DNA of 64,000 nucleotides, from contig JAFRZB010000015.1 of NCBI GenBank assembly GCA_017442785.1, positions 1-64,000 on the forward strand. The letters are read 5' to 3'. A model generated the notes under the pieces. It worked only from the letters and a program-made list of their open reading frames with translations. It ran no database searches and was not told the origin of the DNA. Positions 41,584 to 49,150 of this stretch are shown here, piece by piece. The DNA is from Bacillota bacterium. Lineage in GTDB: Bacteria; Bacillota; Clostridia; Peptostreptococcales; Anaerovoracaceae. Every line of letters begins with the position of its first letter. The stretch's first letter is position 1. Made by a program: the position numbers and the translations under genes.

Positions 41584-42699
41584 ATGGCTGATGAAAAACA
41601 GTACAAAGGCGCTGTGAGCACCGCCAGACAGCTCTGCGATGCGATGGGCTACCCGGAAAGCGAAGTTGAAAGGTACGACCGCATCATAGAGCATTTTCCC
41701 ATGCTCATAACGCCCTACTACCTGTCTCTTATAGATAAAAACGATCCCGATGATCCCATAGCGAGGATGTGCATACCCTCCGACGCGGAGCTCTCCACCA
41801 CCGGTTCCTTCGATACCAGCGGAGAGAAGCTCAACACCAAGCAGGAAGGCGTGCAGCACAAGTATGCACAGACCGCTCTGATCCTCTCCACCAACGTATG
41901 CGCCACCTACTGCAGATACTGCTTCAGGAAGCGCCTTGTCGGAATATCCGAGGACGAGCTGGCCAAGCAGGCTGAGGACACCGTAAAATACGTAAAGGCC
42001 CACCCGGAGATCACGAATGTGCTCGTTTCCGGCGGAGACCCGCTCATGAATCCCAACAGGATCATAAAGAGCTATCTCGAAGGTCTCAGCGCCGTAGACA
42101 CGCTGGATTTCATCCGTTTCGGCTCCAGAGTCCCCGTCACCTGCCCTCAGCGCATCTACGATGACAAAGAGCTTCTGGACATGTTCGCGGAATATGCCAA
42201 GAAGAAGACTCTCTACCTCATAACCCAGTTCAACCATCCCAGGGAGATAACCGAGGAGTCCGTAAAGGCAGTAAGGTGCATGCAGGAACGCGGCATACAG
42301 GTAAGGAACCAGACCGTTCTTCTGCGCGGAGTAAACGACGATCCCAAGGTCCTGGGCGAGCTTCTGAGGAAGTTCACTCGGATAAGCGTCGTGCCCTACT
42401 ACATCTTCCAGTGCAGGCCGGTCACCGGCGTAAAGGAGAGGTTCCAGGTGCCGCTGCTCGAAGGCGTAAAGATAGTCGATGCGGCAAAGAACATGCAGAA
42501 CGGACCGGGCAAGGCGGTAAGATACGCCATGAGCCACCCGCTCGGAAAGATAGAGATACTCGGAGAGCTCTCCGAGGGCGAGATGCTTTTCAAGTTCCAC
42601 CAGAGCAAGTATCCGAAGAACGCTTCCCGCATATTCACGGTAAAGCTCTCACCTGACACCGCCTGGCTGGATGACGATCTCACCCCGCTGAAGAAATAA
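41584..42699 (+). CDS. KamA-family radical SAM protein
   Basis: A 371-residue relative of lysine 2,3-aminomutase. The radical SAM motif is C106-ATY-C110-RY-C113 in NVCATYCRYCFRKRLVG, and LVSGGDPLM supplies the SAM-contacting GGD. True lysine 2,3-aminomutases bind PLP through a Lys in a glycine-rich PGGGGK motif. Here the matching C-terminal segment reads HPLGKIEIL, so Lys322 could hold PLP but the motif is altered and the chain is shorter. It may act on a different amino acid or protein side chain. AAGGGGG precedes the ATG. It stands as a single gene ended by a terminator, between the SPFH operon and the PocR/AraC regulator. Confidence 0.75.
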   Translation: MADEKQYKGAVSTARQLCDAMGYPESEVERYDRIIEHFPMLITPYYLSLIDKNDPDDPIARMCIPSDAELSTTGSFDTSGEKLNTKQEGVQHKYAQTALILSTNVCATYCRYCFRKRLVGISEDELAKQAEDTVKYVKAHPEITNVLVSGGDPLMNPNRIIKSYLEGLSAVDTLDFIRFGSRVPVTCPQRIYDDKELLDMFAEYAKKKTLYLITQFNHPREITEESVKAVRCMQERGIQVRNQTVLLRGVNDDPKVLGELLRKFTRISVVPYYIFQCRPVTGVKERFQVPLLEGVKIVDAAKNMQNGPGKAVRYAMSHPLGKIEILGELSEGEMLFKFHQSKYPKNASRIFTVKLSPDTAWLDDDLTPLKK

Positions 42700-42708
42700 C
42701 AGAATACC

Positions 42709-42768
42709 ACAGGGGACGGTCCCCGTGTCATCGGGAATGACATAGAGGACCATCCCCCTGTTTTTTTT
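42709..42768 (+). terminator. kamA terminator containing GGGGACGGTCCCC palindrome
   Basis: ACAGGGGACGGTCC (42709-42722) pairs imperfectly with GGACCATCCCCCTGT (42747-42761) around an inner TGTCAT/ATGACA stem, followed by eight T. The CAGGGGACGGTCCCC core looks like palindromic repeats scattered in clostridial genomes; only one copy is in this window. Confidence 0.7.
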
Positions 42769-42770
42769 GC

Positions 42771-42826
42771 AAAAAAAAGATACTGCCGAAAAAGCCGTCA
42801 GGAGTGGAAATTGGCTTTTTTCGGCA
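42771..42826 (-). terminator. Terminator of PocR/AraC gene
   Basis: TGCCGAAAAAGCC (42784-42796) pairs with GGCTTTTTTCGGCA (42813-42826); on the minus strand the stem is followed by eight T (42778-42771). It lies back to back with the kamA terminator. Confidence 0.75.
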
Positions 42827-42858
42827 GCATCCCGCACAGAAAGTATTGCTTCTAAAAG

Positions 42859-43746
42859 TTAGATTGTCTTCTTGTATTTGAGCGGCGTTATGCCCTCCGT
42901 CTGCCCGAACACCTTGGTGAAGTAGCTCTGGTCGGAGAACCCGCAGCGCCTTGCTGCCTCCGCTATCGGAACGCCCTCCGCCAGGAGCCCTTTGCTCCTT
43001 TCTATCCTTACCTGGGTAAGGTAGGCGTTCACTGTGGTGCCGCACTCTCTCTTGTAGAGACGGCACAGATAGGATGTCGTCATCCCTGCATGTCTGGCAA
43101 TGTCCAGAAGAGATATGTCTCTTCCGAAATTGGATCCGATGTAATCGTTCACCAGCTTTACAGTCTGGGCGGGGTCTATCCTGTTAGCCCTCTCCCAGGC
43201 TTCCGTATCCTCCAGCTCGGCCAGATAGGCCTCACCGCCCCTGTCTACTCCGCTGAGGAAGGCGGCGGAATAGACAAGGAGCTGAGAAAATGCGTTAACT
43301 TTTTTAGGATCTGCTACGGGCACCGGATCTATCCGGGACATTACGTTCCTGATATCCGAGGCAGACAGGTCTTTGAGCTTCGGAAGATCGAATTCCTCGA
43401 AATCCTGTTTGTCCTCCATGAGGAACGGTCCTGCCGTAAGCCGCAGGAGCTTTCCCTGGCCGCCGGATACCGCCGCTGTTATGTACGAAAGACCCAGAGG
43501 GCATTCATACAAGTATTTGCCGTCTCCGCTTCTGGAGACCTTTGCGGTAAAGGCGTGGAGCTTTTTGCAGTCCTCCCTGGAGATCCCTGTTCCGGCGCAG
43601 ACATCGCACGCGCTGCAGCTGTAGCCGCTGGACGCTACGCTCTCGCCGTTCTGATGGCAGAGCTCGCAGCCTATCTCGCTCGCTTCACGGAAAGCCTGGA
43701 CGCAGCTCTCCGCGGATTCCAGATTGACTGCCAGAATGTCCGCCAA
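42859..43746 (-). CDS. PocR-domain AraC-family transcriptional regulator
   Basis: A 295-residue regulator. Residues 1-170 resemble the PocR sensory domain, with six cysteines in the first 60 residues (Cys27, 30, 44, 47, 50, 60; C-E-L-C and C-S-A-C-D-V-C), which could bind metal or an iron-sulphur cluster. Residues about 190-295 are an AraC DNA-binding domain with two helix-turn-helix units (SLLDIARHAGMTTSYLCRLYKRECG and PIAEAARRCGFSDQSYFTKVFGQTEGITPLKYK). The start codon is TTG with AAGGAGG upstream; no in-frame ATG is available. It is divergent from the RACE-methyltransferase operon and probably controls it, perhaps together with the GRE operon, which shares a sequence element. Confidence 0.82.
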   Translation of the reverse strand: MADILAVNLESAESCVQAFREASEIGCELCHQNGESVASSGYSCSACDVCAGTGISREDCKKLHAFTAKVSRSGDGKYLYECPLGLSYITAAVSGGQGKLLRLTAGPFLMEDKQDFEEFDLPKLKDLSASDIRNVMSRIDPVPVADPKKVNAFSQLLVYSAAFLSGVDRGGEAYLAELEDTEAWERANRIDPAQTVKLVNDYIGSNFGRDISLLDIARHAGMTTSYLCRLYKRECGTTVNAYLTQVRIERSKGLLAEGVPIAEAARRCGFSDQSYFTKVFGQTEGITPLKYKKTI

Positions 43747-43797
43747 ATGAACCTCCTTGAAAAAACACTAATGTTTTGATATCATCTATCTGTCGAT

Positions 43798-43826
43798 AAT
43801 ATATCACAAAATATGACGATTGTGAA
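43798..43826 (-). promoter_or_regulatory. Promoter of PocR/AraC gene
   Basis: On the minus strand TTCACA (43821-43826) and TATATT (43798-43803) are 17 bp apart, with an extended TGA before the -10. Confidence 0.6.
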
Positions 43827-43857
43827 CTACTTTGTTCAAAAAAATAATAATTTTTTC

Positions 43858-43903
43858 ACGGAATTATTACAAAGATAGCGGTTTTTTATTGTCAAACTGC
43901 AAA
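43858..43903. promoter_or_regulatory. Bipartite element shared with GRE promoter (22-bp spacing)
   Basis: ACGGAATTATTAC (43858-43870) and CAAACTGCAAA (43893-43903) both recur, in the same order and strand, at 53907-53930. Here they are 22 bp apart, between the divergent PocR/AraC and RACE promoters. The regular spacing fits a regulator that contacts two adjacent major grooves. Confidence 0.55.
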
Positions 43904-43926
43904 ATGAAAGCAGTAAGCATATAGTA

Positions 43927-43932
43927 TATAAT
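43927..43932 (+). promoter_or_regulatory. -10 element of RACE operon, near-leaderless
   Basis: A perfect TATAAT ends only seven bases before the ATG at 43940, and no ribosome site is present. No standard -35 is seen (the expected position reads ATGAAA), which fits activator dependence. Confidence 0.45.
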
Positions 43933-43939
43933 AATTGAC

Positions 43940-45358
43940 ATGGACGACAAGAAAATTAGAATCATCCACCAGGACGGAACAACAGACATAGCATTCAGCG
44001 GATCCCCCAGGTTAAGAGACCTGCTTGAGGCCAACGGACTTATGCCTGCCACGCCCTGCGGAGGCAACGGCACCTGCGGAAAATGCAGCGCCTACCTCAA
44101 CGGAAAGAAGGTGCTCACCTGCCAGGCCATGGCCGAAGAAGGCGAGCTCTACCTTCCCGAAAAGAAGATCCTGAGCAAGATCAAGACAGACGGCGAGATG
44201 CCGCAGTTCGACATTACGCCTCAGGAAGGCTACGGTCTTGCCGTGGACATCGGCACCACCACCGTAGTAGCAAGGCTCATCAATCTTAAGACCGGAGAAC
44301 TCCTGCACGCGGTATCCAGGGAGAACCCTCAGCGCCTGCTCTCTGCGGACGTCATAGGAAGGATACAGGCCTGCATAGAAAAGGATAAGCTCCCGGTCCT
44401 CAAGGGGCTCATCAGAGAGACGATAACGGATCTTAGGGAGCACGCCTTAAAGATAAACAAGCTTAAAGAGGAAGACATAGTAAAGACGGTCATCACCGGA
44501 AACACCACCATGCTCTACCTCTACACCGGCAGGATGCCCACTACCCTCGCCTACACGCCGTTCATAGCGGACTGCCTGTTCGGCTTTGAAGAAGATGGCG
44601 CGTACCTTCCACCCTGCTTCGGAGCATTCGTGGGAGCGGACATTTACACAGCCCTCACAGCCAGCGGCCTCATAGCAAAAGACGAGACCGCGATACTGGT
44701 AGACCTCGGCACCAACGGAGAGATCTCCCTGTATCACGAAGGAAAGCTCGTGTGCTGCGCAACTGCCTGCGGTCCCGCATTCGAGGGCACCGGCATCAGC
44801 TGCGGCGGCCCTGCTGCGGACGGAGCCATAGACCACATCTGGCTGGAGGACGGAGAAGTTAAGTTCTCCACCATAGGAGGTTCCGAGCCGTCGCACATAT
44901 GCGGCAGCGGCATCATGGATGCGATAGCGGTCCTTCTGGACCTGGAGATCATAGACGAGACCGGCCAGATGGACGATCCCTACGAGTTCGCACCCGGCGT
45001 GGTGCTGATGCCCAAGGACGTAAGGCAGGTGCAGCTCGCCAAGGCTGCCATCTGCGGAGGCATGAGGACGCTCCTTAAGCGCAGCGGCCTTAAGGAAGAA
45101 GACGTAAAGGTCCTCTACATAGCCGGAGGTTTCGGATCGTACATCGATCTGGACAGCGCTGCAAAGGTCGGGATATTCCCCGCCGCACTCCGCGAAAGCG
45201 CAAAGGTCATAGGAAACGCCGCACTTGCCGGCGCGATAATGATCCTGCTCGGAGCAGACAAAAAGTTCGAGCCTTCCTCCGTGGAGACCGAATGCATAAA
45301 CCTCGCACAGCAACCCGATTTTTCGGATCTGTATATGGAATCGATGTTCTTTGAGTAA
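43940..45358 (+). CDS. RACE-type ASKHA activator of corrinoid enzymes
   Basis: A 472-residue protein with an N-terminal [2Fe-2S] ferredoxin domain (Cys40, Cys46, Cys49, Cys61 in CGGNGTCGKC and LTC) and a C-terminal ASKHA ATPase domain (LAVDIGTTTVVARLINLKTGE, ITGNTTMLYLYTGR, LVDLGTNGEISLYHEGK, GSGIMDAIAVLLDL, YIAGGFGSYIDLDSAAKVG). Such reductive activators of corrinoid enzymes (RamA-like) use ATP to reduce inactive cob(II)alamin to cob(I)alamin in methyltransferase systems. The start is fixed by the ferredoxin domain, although no ribosome site precedes it. It is followed 22 bp later by a UroD-type methyltransferase, with no corrinoid protein in the operon. Confidence 0.85.
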   Translation: MDDKKIRIIHQDGTTDIAFSGSPRLRDLLEANGLMPATPCGGNGTCGKCSAYLNGKKVLTCQAMAEEGELYLPEKKILSKIKTDGEMPQFDITPQEGYGLAVDIGTTTVVARLINLKTGELLHAVSRENPQRLLSADVIGRIQACIEKDKLPVLKGLIRETITDLREHALKINKLKEEDIVKTVITGNTTMLYLYTGRMPTTLAYTPFIADCLFGFEEDGAYLPPCFGAFVGADIYTALTASGLIAKDETAILVDLGTNGEISLYHEGKLVCCATACGPAFEGTGISCGGPAADGAIDHIWLEDGEVKFSTIGGSEPSHICGSGIMDAIAVLLDLEIIDETGQMDDPYEFAPGVVLMPKDVRQVQLAKAAICGGMRTLLKRSGLKEEDVKVLYIAGGFGSYIDLDSAAKVGIFPAALRESAKVIGNAALAGAIMILLGADKKFEPSSVETECINLAQQPDFSDLYMESMFFE

Positions 45359-45380
45359 ATTATAAAAAGAGGAGAAAACA

Positions 45381-46370
45381 ATGACACCAAGAGAAAATCT
45401 GCACGCATTCTTTGAAGGCGGAAACTGGGAGTGGAAGCCCGTAGGAACTGACAAAAAGTCCTTCCAGCCGAAGGAGATCTGTGAATACGTGGCACGTGCC
45501 TTCGTAAAGGAACAGGAGCCGTTCGACAACACCAAGGGCGGCGGCATGGGATGGTTCGGCATCGAGTGGGAATATGAACCCGGCGCAGGTGGATCCATAA
45601 GCCTCAGGCCTATACTCGACGACGTTTCCGAGTGGAAGGACAAGATGGTATTCCCGAATCTCGACGAGATAGACTGGGAAGACATAGCAAAGAGGAACGC
45701 AGATTACCTCAACACCGATCTCGGCATAGAATTCACGGTATTCACCGGATACTTCGAGAGGCTCATCTCCCTGCTCTCCTTCGAGGAAGCAGCCATGGAG
45801 CTGATCATGGAAGACTACGAGGAAGACATCCAGGAGCTCTTCACCGCTCTTACAGATTTCTACATCGACTTCGCTCAGAGGTTCCGCAAGTGGTTCGGCG
45901 CCGACTGGTGCATAATCCATGACGACTGGGGCACCCAGAGGTCCGCATTCTTCTCGCCGGCAGTGCACAAGAAGATGATAGTCCCCCACCTCACCAGGTT
46001 CGTTGAGGAATGCCACAAGGTAGGGCTCCTCGTTGAGATGCACTCCTGCGGATTCATCGAAGAGCTCATCCCGAACCTCATCAGCACCGGTATCGACAGC
46101 TGGGCGGGCCAGGGCATCGTAGACAAGAGGAAGCTCATCAACCTCTACGGAGACCAGTTCAAGTTCGAGGTCATCACCAACCCGGCCAAGCCGTTCACCG
46201 AAGACCAGATCGAAGAAGCAGAGCAGTTCGCTCACGACATATTCGATGAGTTCAAGGACAAGAACATCATGTTCTGGACCAGCCCCAAGAGGTGCGGCAA
46301 CATGAAGGTCTACCAGGCTATCTGCAAGGTCCTCAAGGAAGAAGGCATCAAGTACAGAAAGGGTGCTTAA
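45381..46370 (+). CDS. Uroporphyrinogen decarboxylase-like methyltransferase
   Basis: A 329-residue member of the UroD/MtaA superfamily, probably a zinc-dependent corrinoid:substrate methyltransferase rather than a haem enzyme. The N-terminus NLHAFFEGGNWEWKPVG is typical of catabolic members, and the metal-site segment is LLVEMHSCGFIEEL (His221, Cys223), with a possible third ligand in SPKRCGNMKVY. AGAGGAG lies before the ATG. With the RACE activator it suggests demethylation or methyl transfer, but the matching corrinoid protein must be encoded elsewhere. Substrate unknown. Ends at a bidirectional terminator. Confidence 0.8.
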   Translation: MTPRENLHAFFEGGNWEWKPVGTDKKSFQPKEICEYVARAFVKEQEPFDNTKGGGMGWFGIEWEYEPGAGGSISLRPILDDVSEWKDKMVFPNLDEIDWEDIAKRNADYLNTDLGIEFTVFTGYFERLISLLSFEEAAMELIMEDYEEDIQELFTALTDFYIDFAQRFRKWFGADWCIIHDDWGTQRSAFFSPAVHKKMIVPHLTRFVEECHKVGLLVEMHSCGFIEELIPNLISTGIDSWAGQGIVDKRKLINLYGDQFKFEVITNPAKPFTEDQIEEAEQFAHDIFDEFKDKNIMFWTSPKRCGNMKVYQAICKVLKEEGIKYRKGA

Positions 46371-46405
46371 GCATAAGGCATATCTTTCCAACAGACACTA
46401 AAAAT

Positions 46406-46434
46406 GACCCCGCGCATGTCATATGCGCGGGGTC
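46406..46434. terminator. Bidirectional terminator
   Basis: A 12-bp perfect stem (GACCCCGCGCAT 46406-46417 with ATGCGCGGGGTC 46423-46434, loop GTCAT) lies between convergent genes. The minus-strand side has TCATTTTT, the plus side only TTGTGTATT, so it mainly ends the GRE operon. Confidence 0.8.
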
Positions 46435-46452
46435 TTGTGTATTAATATCACT

Positions 46453-46953
46453 TTACTTTGTAACTTCAGCCTCGTAAGAACTCTGCATCACACAGGAGAA
46501 GTGGAATACCGGCCTGTCGATCTTCTGTATCACCAGGGGACCGTGCTCAAGACCTGCAGGGAGGAATATCATGCAGCTTTTAGTGAACACGTGCTTTTCT
46601 CCTCCGATGTAGAAGATGATCTCACCATTGAGCGCTTCGGGATGCCCGGGGTCTGAACCGTAGAACGCCACTATCTCATCGACATCATGCTTGTGCGGCT
46701 CAAGGAACTTAGCTCCGGAATCCGCAGCCTCGCTGATGATATACATGTTCGGCCTGAAATACCATGATGCATTGAGCTGGAAAGAACCCTGGACAACGTT
46801 GTCATCTATCCACAGTATACGCTTTGCGTACCTTTCATAAGATGCTACAGCTTTGGGATCGGCCTGAGCCGGAGGAAGCTGCAGAGTATTGCAGACATAC
46901 TTTCCGTATTCTCCTTCGCTGTCATAGAATGTCTTGTCGTTTATAACATCCAT
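46453..46953 (-). CDS. Cupin-like protein, last gene of GRE operon
   Basis: A 166-residue small beta-barrel protein. A cupin-type metal site is visible: H87-K-H89 and E93 in EPHKHDVDEIVAFYG, and H137 in FLPAGLEHGPLVI. Cupins of this size may be isomerases, lyases or dioxygenases; I cannot assign a reaction. I start at the ATG at 46953 because AGGAGG lies just upstream; the longer open frame to 47175 would lie out of frame inside the dehydrogenase gene. Final gene of the operon, ended by the hairpin at 46406-46434. Confidence 0.7.
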   Translation of the reverse strand: MDVINDKTFYDSEGEYGKYVCNTLQLPPAQADPKAVASYERYAKRILWIDDNVVQGSFQLNASWYFRPNMYIISEAADSGAKFLEPHKHDVDEIVAFYGSDPGHPEALNGEIIFYIGGEKHVFTKSCMIFLPAGLEHGPLVIQKIDRPVFHFSCVMQSSYEAEVTK

Positions 46954-46964
46954 GGTCGTCCTCC

Positions 46965-47921
46965 TTACAGTTCCTTCTCGGGGAAATTCCAGGAAAGCAT
47001 GCTCCAGTACGGTGCTGTCACTCTTTCCGAGAACGCTTTCATATCTACGTTGTTCCAGTCGTAGAATCCCTGCTTTTTCTCGCTTCTGGCGCCCATTCTG
47101 CCCTCTTCCATGAGTTTTTTCATGACGTCGGGTATCTCTGTCCTGTTGGACAGTATCGGCCATATGTTGCGGCATGTCGCCGCATTGAGCTCGAGTCCGC
47201 CGTTGTCGAAGTGCTCGAAGATCCCAATGGAGGTGTACCTCGGGCAGAAGCTGTACTCAAGGCAGGTGTCCACGTCCTCGGGGTCGCAGATGCCTTCTTC
47301 GACAAGAGCCAGCGCCTCCCGCCAGAGCGCGAACTGCAGACGGTTTCCTATGAAACCGGGCGTAGGTTTTTTCAGCACGACAGGCTTTCTGTCCATCTCC
47401 TCGAGGAAGCTGCAGGCGTATTCTATTGCCTCGGCAGCAGTGCTGTCCGCTCCGCAGATCTCGAAATACGGGACCATGTGAGGCGGGTTGAAGGGATGCG
47501 CGACAAGTATCCTGTCCGCGTACTTTCCTGCGCCTTCGGCAAGAACGTTAGGCACTATGGAAGAACTTACAGAGCAAATAGCCTTTATTTCAGGGCAGTT
47601 CTCCAGAAGCTTTTCAAACACCTCGTATTTGGCGTCCGTAGTCTCCAGGACCGACTCAAAGACCATCTCCGCGTCCTTCATTTCGCTGTAATCGAGCGCA
47701 TACTTTATATAGCTCTTGCAGATCTCCGCCTTCTTCCCGTCGATAAGGCCTCTTTCGACCATCTGTCCGTAAAAACCGTCGACCACGCCCATGCATCTGT
47801 CGATGGATCTCTGGCTCCTTGCGAAGACTACTGTCTTCCATCCGTGTCCGGCTGTAAGCACCGCCATGCTGCTTGCTATCATTCCGGTACCGACTATTCC
47901 TACTGTTCTTACGTTTTCCAT
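46965..47921 (-). CDS. 3-hydroxyacyl-CoA dehydrogenase-fold NAD-dependent dehydrogenase
   Basis: A 318-residue protein with an N-terminal Rossmann NAD site (VGIVGTGMIASSMAVLTAGHGWKTVVFA), the catalytic region CSVSSSIVPN and AHPFNPPHMVPYFEICG (His142), and the C-terminal GFIGNRLQFALWREALALVEEGI. The HPFNPP and GNRLQ-WREAL context resembles carnitine dehydrogenase, gulonate dehydrogenase and lambda-crystallin, which oxidise free hydroxyacids, more than 3-hydroxybutyryl-CoA dehydrogenase. A 3-hydroxyacid is a reasonable substrate guess. It sits fifth in the GRE operon, 11 bp before the cupin gene. Confidence 0.82.
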   Translation of the reverse strand: MENVRTVGIVGTGMIASSMAVLTAGHGWKTVVFARSQRSIDRCMGVVDGFYGQMVERGLIDGKKAEICKSYIKYALDYSEMKDAEMVFESVLETTDAKYEVFEKLLENCPEIKAICSVSSSIVPNVLAEGAGKYADRILVAHPFNPPHMVPYFEICGADSTAAEAIEYACSFLEEMDRKPVVLKKPTPGFIGNRLQFALWREALALVEEGICDPEDVDTCLEYSFCPRYTSIGIFEHFDNGGLELNAATCRNIWPILSNRTEIPDVMKKLMEEGRMGARSEKKQGFYDWNNVDMKAFSERVTAPYWSMLSWNFPEKEL

Positions 47922-47944
47922 TGTATTCCTTCCCTGAAACAGTC

Positions 47945-47972
47945 ATGGGGCAATGTCTGCGCACTGCCCCAT
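47945..47972 (-). other. Hairpin in operon spacer
   Basis: ATGGGGCA (47945-47952) pairs with TGCCCCAT (47965-47972) around a 12-base loop, in the 62-bp spacer between the CapA-like gene and the dehydrogenase. No U-run follows, so a processing or stability role is more likely than termination. Confidence 0.45.
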
Positions 47973-47983
47973 ATCACTTTGAA

Positions 47984-49117
47984 CTATTCGGTCACTATGC
48001 GGACCTCATCGCCCTCGATCGCGAAGCACGGCTTGATATTCTGGTTAACGGTGATCTCTTCAACGTAGTCGATGACTTCCTTGAACCTGGGGTTCTCGTG
48101 GGTCAGGACTTCCGGAACGAAGGTATCGTCGTCGATCCATACAGGAACGTAGGTGAACTTGTCGATCTTGCCGTCCTTAAGATACATCTTTGCAAGTATG
48201 GTCTTGCAGGAGTCGAAAGGCATGGTGCGCTTCGGGTTCTTCTTGAAATCCTCGTTCAGCTTGCGGATGTCGGCGTGGCGGGAGTCATTGATGAGTCCGT
48301 TCTTGCCTTCGAAGTAAGCTGCCGGGCCTTCGGTGGCGAAGTTGGCCAGCGAGTAGAATATCGGCTTGCCTTTGTACACTTCTATACCCTTGAGTATGTG
48401 GGTGTGATGTCCGATGACTACGTCCGCGCCCTCGTCCAACGCGTAGTGTCCTACTATCCTCTGGTAGTCGGCTATGACTGCCGGAGTGAAGTGGATGCCC
48501 CAGTGCTGGGATACGACAAGGATGTCTACCAGCGGACGGAGCTTGTGGATGTCCTCGATCATGTTGTTGAGGTCATCTATGTGCGGCCAGCTGAAGATCC
48601 TTACCGGAGTACCGGGCTGGTCGTGCTCAATGCACGGAGCCGCGGTAATGCCGCGCATGGGGTTGGCGCCGGGTCTGTCTTTGAGTGCCCAGTAATCCTG
48701 GGGCAGTATGGAGCAGTATCCCAGGAAACCGATCTTGGTTCCGTCGTCCAGGGTCCTGATTATGGGCTGTCTGGCCTCTTCCAGGTCGTTGCCTGCACCG
48801 ACGATATCGACGCCGGATTCCTTCATTATGCGCATGGTGTCGTAGAAGCCTTCGAAGCCCCAGTCCATGACGTGATTTCCGGCATTGGACATTACGTCGA
48901 ATCCGGCTTTCTTAAGGCAGGGACCTGCGGACGGATATATACGGAGCGGCAGTCTGCACTGGCAGGCCGGGGCTCCCTTGTCTGTGACTACCGCTTCAAG
49001 CTGTCCGAACAGAAGATCGCAGTCATGAATATAATCGTTGGTCTTCTCGAATATGCTGTCCATATCAGGACGCTTGGGGGCGGTGTCGCCGACGAAATAC
49101 ACTTTTTTATTAGCCAT
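47984..49117 (-). CDS. CapA-family metallophosphoesterase-like protein
   Basis: A 377-residue protein of the PGA_cap/CapA calcineurin-like superfamily. Metal-site segments: VYFVGDTAPKRPDMDS, FGQLEAV, DVMSNAGNHVMDWG, VDILVVSQHWGIHF and VIGHHTHILKGIEVYKGKPIFYSLANF. No signal peptide or membrane helix is present, so a role in capsule polyglutamate synthesis is unlikely; a cytosolic phosphoesterase or hydrolase serving the GRE pathway is more plausible but unproven. AAGAGGATC precedes the ATG. It follows the permease by 33 bp. Confidence 0.78.
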   Translation of the reverse strand: MANKKVYFVGDTAPKRPDMDSIFEKTNDYIHDCDLLFGQLEAVVTDKGAPACQCRLPLRIYPSAGPCLKKAGFDVMSNAGNHVMDWGFEGFYDTMRIMKESGVDIVGAGNDLEEARQPIIRTLDDGTKIGFLGYCSILPQDYWALKDRPGANPMRGITAAPCIEHDQPGTPVRIFSWPHIDDLNNMIEDIHKLRPLVDILVVSQHWGIHFTPAVIADYQRIVGHYALDEGADVVIGHHTHILKGIEVYKGKPIFYSLANFATEGPAAYFEGKNGLINDSRHADIRKLNEDFKKNPKRTMPFDSCKTILAKMYLKDGKIDKFTYVPVWIDDDTFVPEVLTHENPRFKEVIDYVEEITVNQNIKPCFAIEGDEVRIVTE

Positions 49118-49132
49118 TTCAGATCCTCTTGT

Positions 49133-49141
49133 ATTATATCA
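49133..49141 (-). promoter_or_regulatory. Possible internal promoter before CapA-like gene
   Basis: The minus strand reads TGATATAAT, 16 bp before the CapA-like ATG, with TTACGA 17 bp upstream. The implied start of transcription would fall inside the ribosome site, which weakens the call. Confidence 0.25.
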
Positions 49142-49150
49142 TAACACTAA

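Noticed and set aside
46954..47175. A longer N-terminus for the cupin gene
   Set aside because: The extra 74 codons lie out of frame inside the dehydrogenase gene, whereas AGGAGG stands just before the ATG at 46953.
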